The notes: generated by a model from the letters alone, not told the origin. A stretch of DNA of 64,000 bases from Pontibacter russatus (GCF_009931655.1 NZ_CP047984.1:3675001-3739000), one strand, 5' to 3'. Counted from the stretch's first letter, positions 16,495 through 25,319 are shown. Program-made: numbers and translations.

Positions 16495-17346
16495 TTAGGC
16501 GAAAAATATTTCTTTGATGATAATATAGAGACCCATCACGAGCACAAACCAGCCAAAAGAAGTCTTCAGTTTATCGGCATGCACCTTAGTGGAAAGGAAG
16601 GTGCCGATGAAGATACCTGCAATGGAGATGACGGAGAATATAATCAGAAACAGCCAATTGATCTCGTAGTTGTAGATGTCGCCGATGAAGCCGAAGAGCG
16701 ACTTGACCGCGATGATCAGCAGCGAGGTACCCACTGCCATTTTCATGTCCAGCTTGCTGAATAACACCAGCGCTGGGATGATCAGGAAACCGCCACCTGC
16801 CCCTACCAGTCCGGTCAGCGTGCCGACTACCAGCCCTTCGGCCAAAATGCCGCCATAGTTAAACTTTGGCTTTGGGTGCTTTTCGGCGGGGTCCGTGTGC
16901 TCCACGTCCAGTTCTGTATCCATATTCTCATTTACCGCATCGGCTGGTTCTGCCGGTGTTTTAATCATAGAGATGGAGGCAAATACCATCAGGCTGGCAA
17001 ACAAGAGCATCAGGAGCACCCCCTTGGTAACGACAAAGTCACCTACCGAGAAAATGTTCTCCGGGATGGCCGGCACGATGTAACGGCGTGTAGCATACAC
17101 GGCTACGATAGATGGAAGGCCAAACACCACAGCCGTTTTAAGGCTTACTAAGCCCTTCTTATAAAACTTCCAGGAGCCAACCAGACTGGTCAGACCCACA
17201 ATAAAAAGGGAATAGGCCGTAGAGAGGATCGGGTTCAGGCCAATTAAATAGACCAGTACCGGTACGGTAAGTATAGAGCCGCCGCCGCCAATCAAGCCCA
17301 GTGAAAGACCAATTAGCATCGCTGCGATGTATCCGAGTATTTCCAT
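16495..17346 (-). CDS. Sulfite exporter TauE/SafE family permease
   Basis: A 283-residue membrane protein with about eight helices in two similar halves. Each half begins with the family's glycine-rich motif (GLSLGLIGGGGSILTVPVL and GLVGAGGGFLIIPAL). A hydrophilic loop of about 45 residues (MDTELDVEHTDPAEKHPKP) separates the halves. The family exports sulfite, sulfoacetate or related anions. In this cluster it would remove sulfite made by the persulfide dioxygenase. It has its own strong operator-promoter. Confidence 0.88.
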   Translation of the reverse strand: MEILGYIAAMLIGLSLGLIGGGGSILTVPVLVYLIGLNPILSTAYSLFIVGLTSLVGSWKFYKKGLVSLKTAVVFGLPSIVAVYATRRYIVPAIPENIFSVGDFVVTKGVLLMLLFASLMVFASISMIKTPAEPADAVNENMDTELDVEHTDPAEKHPKPKFNYGGILAEGLVVGTLTGLVGAGGGFLIIPALVLFSKLDMKMAVGTSLLIIAVKSLFGFIGDIYNYEINWLFLIIFSVISIAGIFIGTFLSTKVHADKLKTSFGWFVLVMGLYIIIKEIFFA

Positions 17347-17373
17347 TTCCTATGTTGCTTTAAGTTAATGCTA

Positions 17374-17417
17374 CAAAGGTATGGCAAGCTGAAAGCCCCC
17401 TCAGTGACTGTTGTCAC
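17374..17417 (-). promoter_or_regulatory. Crp/Fnr-type operator and -7 element of the TauE gene
   Basis: The perfect palindrome GTGAC-TGTT-GTCAC lies at 17404-17417. TACCTTTG, an exact TAnnTTTG -7 element on the minus strand, lies at 17374-17381. The gene starts 28 bases beyond the -7 box. This is the clearest of the four sites. Confidence 0.78.
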
Positions 17418-17445
17418 ACAGAAGGAAGCAATTAAAAAGTCTTTT

Positions 17446-17483
17446 AATAAAAAGGCGACCTGGATAGTACCAAGCCGCCTTTT
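17446..17483 (-). terminator. Terminator of the Crp/Fnr remnant
   Basis: On the minus strand AAAAGGCG and CGCCTTTT form a stem over an 18-base loop, followed by TTATT. It begins 29 bases after the remnant's stop and separates it from the TauE promoter. Confidence 0.6.
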
Positions 17484-17511
17484 ACCTTTTTGCCCTACTG
17501 TTTATACCGGA

Positions 17512-17719
17512 ATCAAATCATGCACCTCGATGTAGTTTCGGTGGAGGGTGATTGCTCTTGTTTGTTCTAACTTTTCAGGAGCCTGGAGATTACTTCCCGG
17601 GAACTGCTGATTTCATTGGCAATTTGCTGGTGCGAGAGTTTCACCTGGTTGCCACTGACTTTCACATGGCGCCTCAGGTAGAAAATAAGCCTTTCGTCTA
17701 ATCCTTTAAACAGGTAAGT
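17512..17719 (-). pseudogene. Crp/Fnr-family regulator, broken remnant
   Basis: Reading leftward, LFKGLDERLIFYLRRHV, LSHQQIANEISSSREVISRLLK is the C-terminal winged helix of a Crp/Fnr regulator, including the recognition helix (SSSREVISRLL). One base is missing after LLK, giving an immediate TAG. In the next frame the protein resumes as KLEQTRAITLHRNYIEVHDL and ends at a TAA (17512-17514). The cyclic-nucleotide-like sensor domain and linker helix are absent: homology stops at about 17719, where a dispersed repeat begins. The remnant sits among genes with Crp/Fnr-type operators and may be the former local regulator. A sequencing error could explain the missing base but not the lost N-terminus. 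Confidence 0.75.
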
Positions 17720-17723
17720 AAAA

Positions 17724-17783
17724 GGACATAAGTATCAAGACATAAATAATGGGTAGTGCAAATTAATTCTGTCCGAGTACTTA
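17724..17783 (-). repeat. Dispersed repeat R3, copy 1
   Basis: On the minus strand it reads from TAAGTACTCGGACAG through AATTAATTTGCACTACC to TTGATACTTATGTCC. Both ends recur at 43703-43820, and the first part again near 36980. It abuts the truncated end of the Crp/Fnr remnant, so its arrival may have removed that gene's 5' half. Confidence 0.55.
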
Positions 17784-17797
17784 GTTTTTATAGTTTT

Positions 17798-17998
17798 CTA
17801 CTTCTTAGCTATAAACCTTCTGGAAAGTATAGCACCTGCTACGGTACCATAATGTGTACTGTTCAGGGGGCTGGAAGTGATCAGGCAGCTACCGTCACAA
17901 CCATAAAATACATAAAACAAATACCCTAACACAGCGCCCATCAGCATACTAAGCACCAGCTTTGTACCGGCGATTAGTTATACCATACTCAGTTTCAT
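17798..17998 (-). pseudogene. Small membrane protein (DUF6132-like) with early stop
   Basis: The frame from the ATG at 17996-17998 has a TAA at codon 7. It then continues as LIAGTKLVLSMLMGAVLGYLFYVFYG, CDGSCLITSSPLNSTHYGTVAGAIL, to a TAG at 17798. The Cys-x-x-x-Cys plus ITSSP pattern after one helix is typical of DUF6132-type proteins, often found beside rhodanese and TauE genes. Translation could still begin at the GTG (codon 15) or ATG (codon 18) and give a shortened but helix-containing protein. Hence either a pseudogene or a short gene of about 50 residues. Confidence 0.55.
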
Positions 17999-18061
17999 AA
18001 GGTAATGTATTCGGGGTCAACAAAATGTGCAGCCGGAGCTGCACACAGAAAGGAAAGCCTC

Positions 18062-18904
18062 TTAGTTAAGATGATAGGTCATTAAAGGGCGGATGCAGTG
18101 GTTCACCAGCGTTTCGGCGACACTACCGTAAAACAGGTGGCTGATGCCTTTTCTACCGTGCGTACCGATCAGAACCAGATCCATTTCAGATACATCGTTG
18201 AAGCTGCGGACACCAGCCGGCACTTTATAGTTGTGGTGCAGGTGCAGGTCATAGTTCTGCAGGTTCAGTTGCTCCGCGAAATCCTGCATTCTGACTTTCA
18301 GTTGGTTTATCTGGTTTTCATCTTCTTTGTCCACGATCTGCAACAGGTGTAGCCTGGCGTTGAAGAGCTGCTGCAGCATTTTTATAGTTGCCACGCTTTG
18401 CTCTGGTTGCTTCTCGGCTTCGAAGTCTGCTACCCACAACAGGTTTTGGATAGGCGTGATGGCCGCATCTTTATGGATGGTGATAACCGGAATGTTGGTG
18501 TACCTAACTACATGCTGCGCTTCGGAGCCCGATACCTTTTCAAGCCAGCCATCAGCGCCGTCCGTGCCCATAATTATCAGGTCAATGTGCTGCTCGTTGG
18601 AATAGTGAGTGAGTGTTGTCGTTAAACCACCAAACAGCACTTCGCTGGTAAAGCTAAAACCCACGTGCTGTTTCAGGTTTGCAAACTTCTGCTCGGCCAG
18701 ATGCTGTTTTTGCTTTAGTTCGCCTTTGTTTAAGGTTTCGGAAGCATCTAAAGAGCCTGCCCATTCAGCGGAGTTTACTTCTATCACATGCACCAGGTGC
18801 GTGTTGATGGGTGTCTTGTCCATCAGGAAAGCGAGAAATTCAATGGCTCTGTAAGATACCGGTGTGAAATCTACCGGCACCATGATGTTCAGTGTATCTT
18901 TCAT
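18062..18904 (-). CDS. Tandem universal stress protein
   Basis: A 280-residue protein with two UspA-type domains. The first (about residues 1-145) starts LNIMVPVDFTPVSYRAI and ends with GTDGADGWLEKVSGSEAQHVV. The second (about 150-280) ends LIGTHGRKGISHLFYGSVAETLVNHC, with the family's nucleotide-loop-like GTHGRKG. Such proteins bind ATP or act as scaffolds in stress and low-oxygen responses. The gene follows the methyltransferase gene by 21 bases and probably shares its operator-controlled promoter. Confidence 0.87.
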   Translation of the reverse strand: MKDTLNIMVPVDFTPVSYRAIEFLAFLMDKTPINTHLVHVIEVNSAEWAGSLDASETLNKGELKQKQHLAEQKFANLKQHVGFSFTSEVLFGGLTTTLTHYSNEQHIDLIIMGTDGADGWLEKVSGSEAQHVVRYTNIPVITIHKDAAITPIQNLLWVADFEAEKQPEQSVATIKMLQQLFNARLHLLQIVDKEDENQINQLKVRMQDFAEQLNLQNYDLHLHHNYKVPAGVRSFNDVSEMDLVLIGTHGRKGISHLFYGSVAETLVNHCIRPLMTYHLN

Positions 18905-18925
18905 TTGCGTAGTGGGTATTAACCT

Positions 18926-19558
18926 TTAGTTTTTTTGTTGGTTATATGTCTTCTCTACCTTCTTTTGTGCTACCATTCTGGTCAAAAAACCTGCACCGCT
19001 GTGGTAAGCTCCTTCATTTAGCAGTATCTCTACTTCTTGTAGTTGTTGTATCGTCAGCAGGTTGAAGTCGGTCTGTAACATGTCAGCGGTATAGAGCATA
19101 TTCCCGTCTTTTGGTCCGCCGGAACTATAGCGCAACTGGTTAGGGTGAAAAGCTTCCAGCAGGACGGTGCCACCTGGCTTCAAGCACCCGGTCACCTTCT
19201 GATGCAGCTGCTGGCGAAGTACAGGTGGGAAATGGGCGTAGATGAGCGCCACTGCATCCAAACTCTCGGGTTCGCAGATGAATTGTGCGGCATTTGATAT
19301 CTGGTAGTTTATAGTTGCGTGCTGCTGTTCTGCCAGTGCCATGGCTTTGTTATAGCCTGCTTCGCTGAAATCAAAAGCTGTTACCTGCCAGCCTTGCCGG
19401 GCTGCATATACTGCATTTCTTCCTTCCCCTTCAGCGGGCAATAATAATTTCCCGGGTTGCAGGTGCAGTAGTTGCTCCCTGAAGAATTCATTCGGTTCAG
19501 CGCCGTAAACCATCTGCTGCTGGCGGTAGCGTTCGTTCCAGAAGTCTTTCATCGTCAT
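18926..19558 (-). CDS. SAM-dependent methyltransferase, class I (TehB/TPMT-like)
   Basis: A 210-residue Rossmann-fold methyltransferase. WNERYRQQQMVYG and PNEFFREQL lead into the SAM motif region LLLPAEGEGRNAVYAARQGWQVTAFDFS, which has the family's GEGRNA in place of the classic GxGxG. An acidic post-II strand (SLDAVALIYAHFPP) and FLTRMVAQK near the end follow. Close families methylate thiols, selenite or tellurite compounds; with this context a sulfur or thiol substrate is a fair guess. The second ATG (19552) is an alternative start. It is preceded by one of the four Crp/Fnr-type operator promoters. Confidence 0.8.
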   Translation of the reverse strand: MTMKDFWNERYRQQQMVYGAEPNEFFREQLLHLQPGKLLLPAEGEGRNAVYAARQGWQVTAFDFSEAGYNKAMALAEQQHATINYQISNAAQFICEPESLDAVALIYAHFPPVLRQQLHQKVTGCLKPGGTVLLEAFHPNQLRYSSGGPKDGNMLYTADMLQTDFNLLTIQQLQEVEILLNEGAYHSGAGFLTRMVAQKKVEKTYNQQKN

Positions 19559-19577
19559 ACTTTTTTGTTAACCGGTA

Positions 19578-19621
19578 CAAAGATGGGCTATCCCTTGGCT
19601 GGGTTCAGTGACATTGGTTAC
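19578..19621 (-). promoter_or_regulatory. Crp/Fnr-type operator and -7 element of the methyltransferase gene
   Basis: GTGAC-ATTG-GTTAC lies at 19608-19621 (one mismatch in the palindrome). CATCTTTG on the minus strand at 19578-19585 is the -7 candidate. The spacing is again 36.5 bases. Confidence 0.65.
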
Positions 19622-19699
19622 ACAAGCCATTTTTTATAAGCAGAAGTAAGGCAATAAAAAAGCTGCACTTTTCAGCACAGCTTCCTGGTCACTTATAAT

Positions 19700-20139
19700 A
19701 GGAGTTACGCATAGTTCTGAATGAACTCTCTTTGCGCTTGCAGAAAGAGTTTTCGCTGCAGGGCACATATATAAATCCAATGATCTTGTCCTGGCTCATC
19801 CATGTGAGCATCCGGTATGCCCTGAGCACGCAGAACAGATGGTTCTGGCTGGCCTGTGCCTGGCGCACAAGGAAGTGCTGGGCGTGGCACTCCTGCTTGA
19901 CGGTGCGGAAGCACTCCTCCGCCTGCCAGTGCTGCGCCTTTACCCGCTCGAATTCCTCTCTGCTGATTTGCCTGCACTTCTCCCTGTCGGGCAGGTAGAC
20001 GGATGCGGAGGTTGACTGGCGGCCCCACGCCTGAAGGATCTGTGTAGAAGAGGGTGATCAGGCTGATGCCTTGATCACCATATGGTGCCTGCCTGACCTA
20101 AAGTAGCCTACCAAGCTTGAATCAAGCTGCGTAACTCCT
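19700..20139 (-). mobile_element. IS4/IS701-like element, internally deleted copy
   Basis: The ends AGGAGTTACGCA (19700-19711) and TGCGTAACTCCT (20128-20139) are exact inverted repeats. Inside, leftward, a piece with PPVNLRI matches the element at 7980-8284. A shifted frame then reads EEFERVKAQHWQAEECFRTVKQECHAQHF and SQNHLFCVLRAYRML, the C-terminal YREK-like part of IS4/IS701 transposases. The middle of the transposase is missing. It could be mobilised in trans, since both ends persist. Confidence 0.75.
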
Positions 20140-20465
20140 GTCTGAATAGATTGAACTTCTGCACAGGTATATATAGAGCATATATAGCATTCGATGCTTT
20201 AGTTTTTGATGTAAATCATATGTGCTGATCTCTCTGGCTTGCCTTGAATAAATCTACTAAACAAGGGCGCTATGTTAATATAGTATCATAATTGGCTAAT
20301 TGATAGCCGCTTCCCGGAAAATAAATACGCTAATTTAGTAACAAGCAAAAAGGATATAGCAAGAGTCGTAACACTGGTTTATTTTTAGTTCCCAAGGCTA
20401 TATATAAATCATGCTTGGAAAAGTTATGCTCTGAAATCATTATCCCTTGATATATACAACACCGG
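20140..20465. other. AT-rich non-coding stretch before the Sus locus
   Basis: No gene is seen. It carries the first copy of a short motif, TAATATAGTATCATAATTGG (20276-20295, followed by CTAAT). This motif recurs before the S9 peptidase gene (25452-25475) and before the deaminase gene (33370-33394) as TAATATAGTATCAGGATTGG plus TTAG. Confidence 0.5.
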
Positions 20466-20650
20466 GTGCGAGAGTAGATGCAGCGACTCCTAGGCGAGGC
20501 CTTAAGAGGAGGACATTGAGGTGTTGTAGTCGCGAAACGTAGTGTTCCATCAGAAACAGCTAGCCGATATTTAGCAGTCCTGGGTAAGAACCCGTGAGTA
20601 GGAGAGGTTGTGTCAGCGTACTTAACACAGGACGTACGTTGAGCTTGCCT
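20466..20650 (+). mobile_element. Possible group II intron 5' fragment
   Basis: The stretch starts with GTGCG at 20466, the usual 5' end of group II introns. It continues with words I associate with domain I of bacterial introns (tagtcgcgaaacgtagtg, atcagaaacagctagcc, gggtaagaaccc, cacaggacgtacgttgagc). No reverse transcriptase frame, domain V or 3' end is present, so it would be a truncated relic. Identification rests on remembered sequence patterns and was not modelled. An alternative is a structured leader of the susC transcript. Confidence 0.4.
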
Positions 20651-20704
20651 TCTGCTTTAATGGCTTTAAACAAAAGGAGTAAACACTTTCAATTTAACAA
20701 GCGC

Positions 20705-23700
20705 ATGATGAAATGGAAATTTACAAAACGGATTATTGCGGTCTCGGGGACTGCGCTACTGTTTGCCGTAGCCCCCTGCTTTCAGAGTGGGCAAGCTTTT
20801 GCAGGTGCGGTAAATCGCCCTGCGGCTATTTTTCAGGAAACGCAGGTAACAGGAGTGGTCACCTCCGCAGAGGATAACATTCCTTTGCCTGGTGTGTCCA
20901 TCGCTGTGAAAGGAGGCAGTGCCGGAACAGTGACGGATGGGGAAGGCCGGTACCAGCTTTCAGTGCCGGGCAATGCCACGCTCGTGTTCAGTTATATCGG
21001 CTTTACTGCGCAGGAAGTGCCCGTAAGCAGCAGGAATCAAATTAATGTGCGCCTGAGAGCAGATCAGAAGCAACTGGACGAAGTAGTGGTGATAGGCTAC
21101 GGAACACAAAAGAAAGGGGATGTGACAAGTGCGGTTTCAAGCGTTGGCAAAGAGGATTTCGTGCAGGGGGCTGTGCGGGATGCCGCGCAGCTGGTGCAGG
21201 GGAAAGTGGCGGGTCTGCGCATTTCAACGCCAAGCGGCGATCCGACGGCCAATACGCAGATCAACCTGAGAGGCATCAGCTCCATCAACGGAAACTCAGA
21301 GCCGCTGGTGCTGATAGATGGGGTGCCCGGTAACCTGAACACCGTGGCCCCGGAGGACATCGAGTCGGTGGACGTGCTGAAGGACGGGTCGGCGGCGGCC
21401 ATATATGGCACGCGCGCCACAGGCGGCGTTATCCTGATCACGACCCGTAAAAACGCAGGCGAGCGCAGCACAATCGAGTACAATGCCTATGCCACGGTGC
21501 AGACGATTGCCAGAAGACCTGAGCTGCTGACCGGAGATGACTACCGCCGGCTGATTCGGGAGGAAGGGATAGGCTACACCGACTATGGCGGCAACACCGA
21601 CTGGCTGGATGAAATTATGCAGACGCCGGTCAGCCATAACCACAACCTGACCTTCTTCGGGGGCAATGCCACCACCAATTTCACAGGCTCCCTGAACTAC
21701 CGGAACTGGGAGGGCATCTTCAAGCGGTCTGGGCAGGAGCGTTTTACGGTGAGGGCCGACCTGAACCATTCGATGTTCAGCGACAAGCTCAGAGCCAACA
21801 TACAGGTGATCAACCGCATCAACTCGGCCGAACAGGGCGGTGCGGGCGGTTATGCCTATCGGCAGGCGATCATCCGAAACCCCACCGACCATGTCAGAAC
21901 AGAGACAGGCGAATGGCAGCAACGGGACGGCTACTTTTATGAAAATCCGGTGGCCCTGATAGAAGAGACAAACTCCGAGAACACCTACAGGGAAATGCGG
22001 ATGAGCGGTAGCCTGGACTATTCGCCGATCAAAGACCTGGACATCCGGATGCTGGTGTCCCATATCCAGACAAACTCTTTGTGGGGCTATGCCACCACCT
22101 TTGAGCATACCGACACCTGGCTGAACAACAGGAACAGCAATGCCAACCGCAGCACAGACGCTGAACGGAGAAACCTGCTGGAGTTGACCTCCAATTACTC
22201 CAAAACCATCGACAAGCACCGCTTTACCGTGCTGGGTGGCTATAGCTGGCAGGACGAGACAGCCGAGGGTTTTAACGCCAGCAACTGGAATTTCCCGACC
22301 GATGCCTACGGCTGGAACAACTTAGGGGCCGGGCAGGCGTTGCAGGCAGGTCAGGCGGCCATGGGCAGCTACAAGCAGAAATGGCAGCTGGCCGGTTTCT
22401 TCGGCCGCCTGACCTATAGCTGGGACGACAGATACCTGTTAATGGCCAGCGTGCGCCGCGAAGGCTCCTCCCGGTTCGGGGTAAATAACCAATGGGGTAC
22501 TTTCCCGGCAGTATCTGCCGGATGGCGCCTCAGCAAGGAACCGTTCATGGCAGGAATGTCGGCTATTACGGACCTGAAGTTAAGGGCAGGCTATGGCGTA
22601 ACCGGCACAATTGCTGGCGAGCCTTATCTGTCGCAGATCAGCTATGACTTCAGGCAGGGGAATGGTGCGTTTATCGGCGGGAAGTGGGTGCCGGGCTTTG
22701 TGCCGGCGCGTAACTTCAACCCGGACCTTCGCTGGGAAAAGAAGGAAGAGTACAATGCAGGGATTGACTTCGCTTTCCTCGGCAACCGTATCAGCGGCTC
22801 GGTAGATGCTTATCGCCGTGAAATCAATGATCTATTGTACAACATCGAGGTGCCTCAACCACCTAACTTAGTTGGTTTCACGATGATCAACGCCGGTACC
22901 CTGAGAAACGAGGGGATCGAGGTTTTGGTGAATTTTACCCCGGTGCAGAACGGTGACTTTGAGTGGAATTCCAACCTGACCTTCTCCACGAACCGGAATG
23001 AACTCGTGTCCCTGTCAAACGACCAGTTTGAAAACACGAATGATTTCTTCAACGCAGGATATACCGGTGAGCCTGTGCAGGACTACACCCACCGCGTGGT
23101 GGTAGGGGAGCCTGTAGGGCGGTTCTATGTCTGGAAAACGGTGGGAGTCGATGAAAACGGCACCTGGCTCGTGGAAAACGCAGACGGGGAGACGATCTCC
23201 ATCAACGATGCCACCCAGGAAGACCGCCAGTTTTACGGCAACGGCATCCCGAAGCAGATAGCAGGCTGGAACAACTCCTTCCGGTTTAAGAGCTTTGACC
23301 TGTCGGTGAACATGCGGGGCGCCTTCGGGCACGACATCCTTAACTTCCAGCGGATGTTTTACGAGAATCCGAAGAACCCAACCTACAACATGCTCAAGAA
23401 GGCATACGATCCGGTATATGGCCAGCGGCTGAACAACGACTTGGTCTATGTGAGCCACTACATCGAGAAAGGCGACTATATAAAGCTGGACAATGTGACG
23501 CTGGGCTATACGCTGCCTGCCAACCTGATCAGCTTTGTCCTGAATGCGCGGGTATATGTGTCAGGGCTCAACCTGGCTACCATCACAGACTATGAGGGAA
23601 TTGACCCGGAGGGCGTCAGCTACACAGGGTTCGACCCGGGTAACGACCAGCGCGACAAGTATCCGACTACCCGCACGTTCACAGCAGGTCTCAGCTTAAC

Positions 23701-23707
23701 ATTCTAA
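20705..23707 (+). CDS. SusC-family TonB-dependent outer-membrane transporter
   Basis: About 1000 residues. The open frame extends upstream to a GTG at 20594, but that part lies in the intron-like sequence. The ATG at 20705 (or 20708) begins a normal signal region (MKWKFTKRIIAVSGTALLFA). A carboxypeptidase-like domain follows (VTGVVTSAEDNIPLPGVSIAVKG), then the TonB-box-like LDEVVVIGYGTQKK, the plug (PLVLIDGVPG, VDVLKDGSAAAIYGTRATGGVILITT) and a long barrel ending TFTAGLSLTF. It imports bulky oligomers with its SusD partner, 19 bases downstream. The following genes suggest a glycopeptide or peptide substrate. Confidence 0.95.
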   Translation: MMKWKFTKRIIAVSGTALLFAVAPCFQSGQAFAGAVNRPAAIFQETQVTGVVTSAEDNIPLPGVSIAVKGGSAGTVTDGEGRYQLSVPGNATLVFSYIGFTAQEVPVSSRNQINVRLRADQKQLDEVVVIGYGTQKKGDVTSAVSSVGKEDFVQGAVRDAAQLVQGKVAGLRISTPSGDPTANTQINLRGISSINGNSEPLVLIDGVPGNLNTVAPEDIESVDVLKDGSAAAIYGTRATGGVILITTRKNAGERSTIEYNAYATVQTIARRPELLTGDDYRRLIREEGIGYTDYGGNTDWLDEIMQTPVSHNHNLTFFGGNATTNFTGSLNYRNWEGIFKRSGQERFTVRADLNHSMFSDKLRANIQVINRINSAEQGGAGGYAYRQAIIRNPTDHVRTETGEWQQRDGYFYENPVALIEETNSENTYREMRMSGSLDYSPIKDLDIRMLVSHIQTNSLWGYATTFEHTDTWLNNRNSNANRSTDAERRNLLELTSNYSKTIDKHRFTVLGGYSWQDETAEGFNASNWNFPTDAYGWNNLGAGQALQAGQAAMGSYKQKWQLAGFFGRLTYSWDDRYLLMASVRREGSSRFGVNNQWGTFPAVSAGWRLSKEPFMAGMSAITDLKLRAGYGVTGTIAGEPYLSQISYDFRQGNGAFIGGKWVPGFVPARNFNPDLRWEKKEEYNAGIDFAFLGNRISGSVDAYRREINDLLYNIEVPQPPNLVGFTMINAGTLRNEGIEVLVNFTPVQNGDFEWNSNLTFSTNRNELVSLSNDQFENTNDFFNAGYTGEPVQDYTHRVVVGEPVGRFYVWKTVGVDENGTWLVENADGETISINDATQEDRQFYGNGIPKQIAGWNNSFRFKSFDLSVNMRGAFGHDILNFQRMFYENPKNPTYNMLKKAYDPVYGQRLNNDLVYVSHYIEKGDYIKLDNVTLGYTLPANLISFVLNARVYVSGLNLATITDYEGIDPEGVSYTGFDPGNDQRDKYPTTRTFTAGLSLTF

Positions 23708-23726
23708 GGTTTAAAGAAGCAGGATT

Positions 23727-25319
23727 ATGAAAAAGAATATCACCATATATATGTTAGCCGCCACCATCGGGGCAACAGGATTTATCAGTTCTTGCACCGA
23801 CCTGGATGAGGAAGTATACTCAGAGGTTCTTGCGACAAGCTTTCAGCCCACCGAAAGGGACATCCCCGCAATCATTGCCCCGGTATATGCCTCCTTCAGG
23901 GGCCTGATGATGGGCTGGCAGGGCTACCTGGATTTGCAGGAGGAGCCGGCAGACGCGATTGTAACGCCTGCCCGCCCCAACGGCTGGTACGACGGCGGCA
24001 CCTACCTGCGCATGCACACGCACACCTGGACGCCACTGCAGTGGCAACCCACCAACACGTGGCAGAGCGCCTACCGCAGCATCACGACGGCAAACCGGGT
24101 CATGGCGCAGCTAGAGGCTGGTACCATTCCGATAGAAAGCGGCAGGGAAGCCCTGGAGGCAGAACTGAAGGCAGCCAGGGCATTTGCCTACTATCTTTTA
24201 CTGGATAACCACGGCAACGTGCCCATCGTGACGGATTATTTGGATGAGAGTCTTCCTGAGCAAAAAACACGGCAGGAGGTATATGATTTCGTGGTAACGG
24301 AGCTGCTGACCGTGATGCCGCTCCTGAGCGAGGACCCTTCCTCCACCTATGGGCAGCTCAACAAATGGGGGGTGAAAGCCCTTTTGGCGAAGATTTACCT
24401 GAATGCCGGGGTATATACCGGGGCGCCGCAATGGGAAAAAGCGATTGAGCAGTGCAACGACATCATCAACAGTGGGTATTACAGCCTGGACCCGAATTAC
24501 TCGGATGTCTTTACCTACACCAACCACAACTCCCCGGAGATCATTTTTGCGGTGCCGTATGATGAGATATATGGCACCGGGAATTCGACCCATATGAAGA
24601 CGCTTGACCCCTTGAGCAGGTTTGTCTATAGCATGCAGGCGGGCCCCTGGGGCGGAAATGCCGCCGTGCCGCAGTTCATCGACACCTACGATGAGGACGA
24701 CAGCCGTTTGGAGGATACCTGGATCATGGGGCCGCAGCAAAGTGCCACAACAGGCGAGGTAGTGATCAACTACGTGAAACACCTCCCCAGCATTGCCGCC
24801 ACGCAGTCCAACCAGGGCTTCCGGATCGGGAAGTATGAAATAAAAGAAGGAGCGACCGGTTCGCTTGACAACGACTATCCGATGTTCCGGTATGCGGATG
24901 TGCTGCTGATGAAGGCGGAGAGCCTCCTGCGAACGGGAAGGGCGGATGAGGCGGCCGAACTGGTGACACAGGTGCGCGAGCGGGCATTCAGGAACACAGA
25001 CCCAGCCAAAGCCGTGGTGACAGGCGCAGACCTGATGCAGGGCAGCACCTATGCATATGGCCTGCAGGACGAGGATGGGAACATCCTGAGTGGGCCCGGA
25101 AGCGGCGGAGAGGATATCCAGTTCGGCAGGATGCTGGATGAACTGGGTTGGGAGTTTGCGGCAGAGGCACACCGCCGCCAGGACCTGATCCGCTTCGGGG
25201 TGTTCACGACAAAGGCGTGGTTTAACCATATGCCAAGCGACCCTACTAAAATACTGTTCCCGATTCCGGAGGCGGAACTGAATAAAAACCCGAACCTGAC
25301 ACAGAACCCGGGTTACTAA
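23727..25319 (+). CDS. SusD/RagB-family surface lipoprotein
   Basis: A 530-residue lipoprotein with a signal and lipobox ending ISSC (about residue 23). It has the tetratricopeptide-like helical N-terminal half (YRSITTANRVMAQLE, ELKAARAFAYYLLLDNHGNVPIV). The typical SusD C-terminus is ELGWEFAAEAHRRQDLIRFG, followed by FPIPEAELNKNPNLTQNPGY. It caps the SusC barrel and binds the substrate at the cell surface. A strong terminator follows, yet the co-oriented peptidase and glycosidase genes beyond look like one functional locus. Confidence 0.95.
   Translation: MKKNITIYMLAATIGATGFISSCTDLDEEVYSEVLATSFQPTERDIPAIIAPVYASFRGLMMGWQGYLDLQEEPADAIVTPARPNGWYDGGTYLRMHTHTWTPLQWQPTNTWQSAYRSITTANRVMAQLEAGTIPIESGREALEAELKAARAFAYYLLLDNHGNVPIVTDYLDESLPEQKTRQEVYDFVVTELLTVMPLLSEDPSSTYGQLNKWGVKALLAKIYLNAGVYTGAPQWEKAIEQCNDIINSGYYSLDPNYSDVFTYTNHNSPEIIFAVPYDEIYGTGNSTHMKTLDPLSRFVYSMQAGPWGGNAAVPQFIDTYDEDDSRLEDTWIMGPQQSATTGEVVINYVKHLPSIAATQSNQGFRIGKYEIKEGATGSLDNDYPMFRYADVLLMKAESLLRTGRADEAAELVTQVRERAFRNTDPAKAVVTGADLMQGSTYAYGLQDEDGNILSGPGSGGEDIQFGRMLDELGWEFAAEAHRRQDLIRFGVFTTKAWFNHMPSDPTKILFPIPEAELNKNPNLTQNPGY

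Noticed and set aside
24198..25229. 343-codon minus-strand open frame inside susD
   Set aside because: Shadow of the SusD gene; no start context and no known domain.
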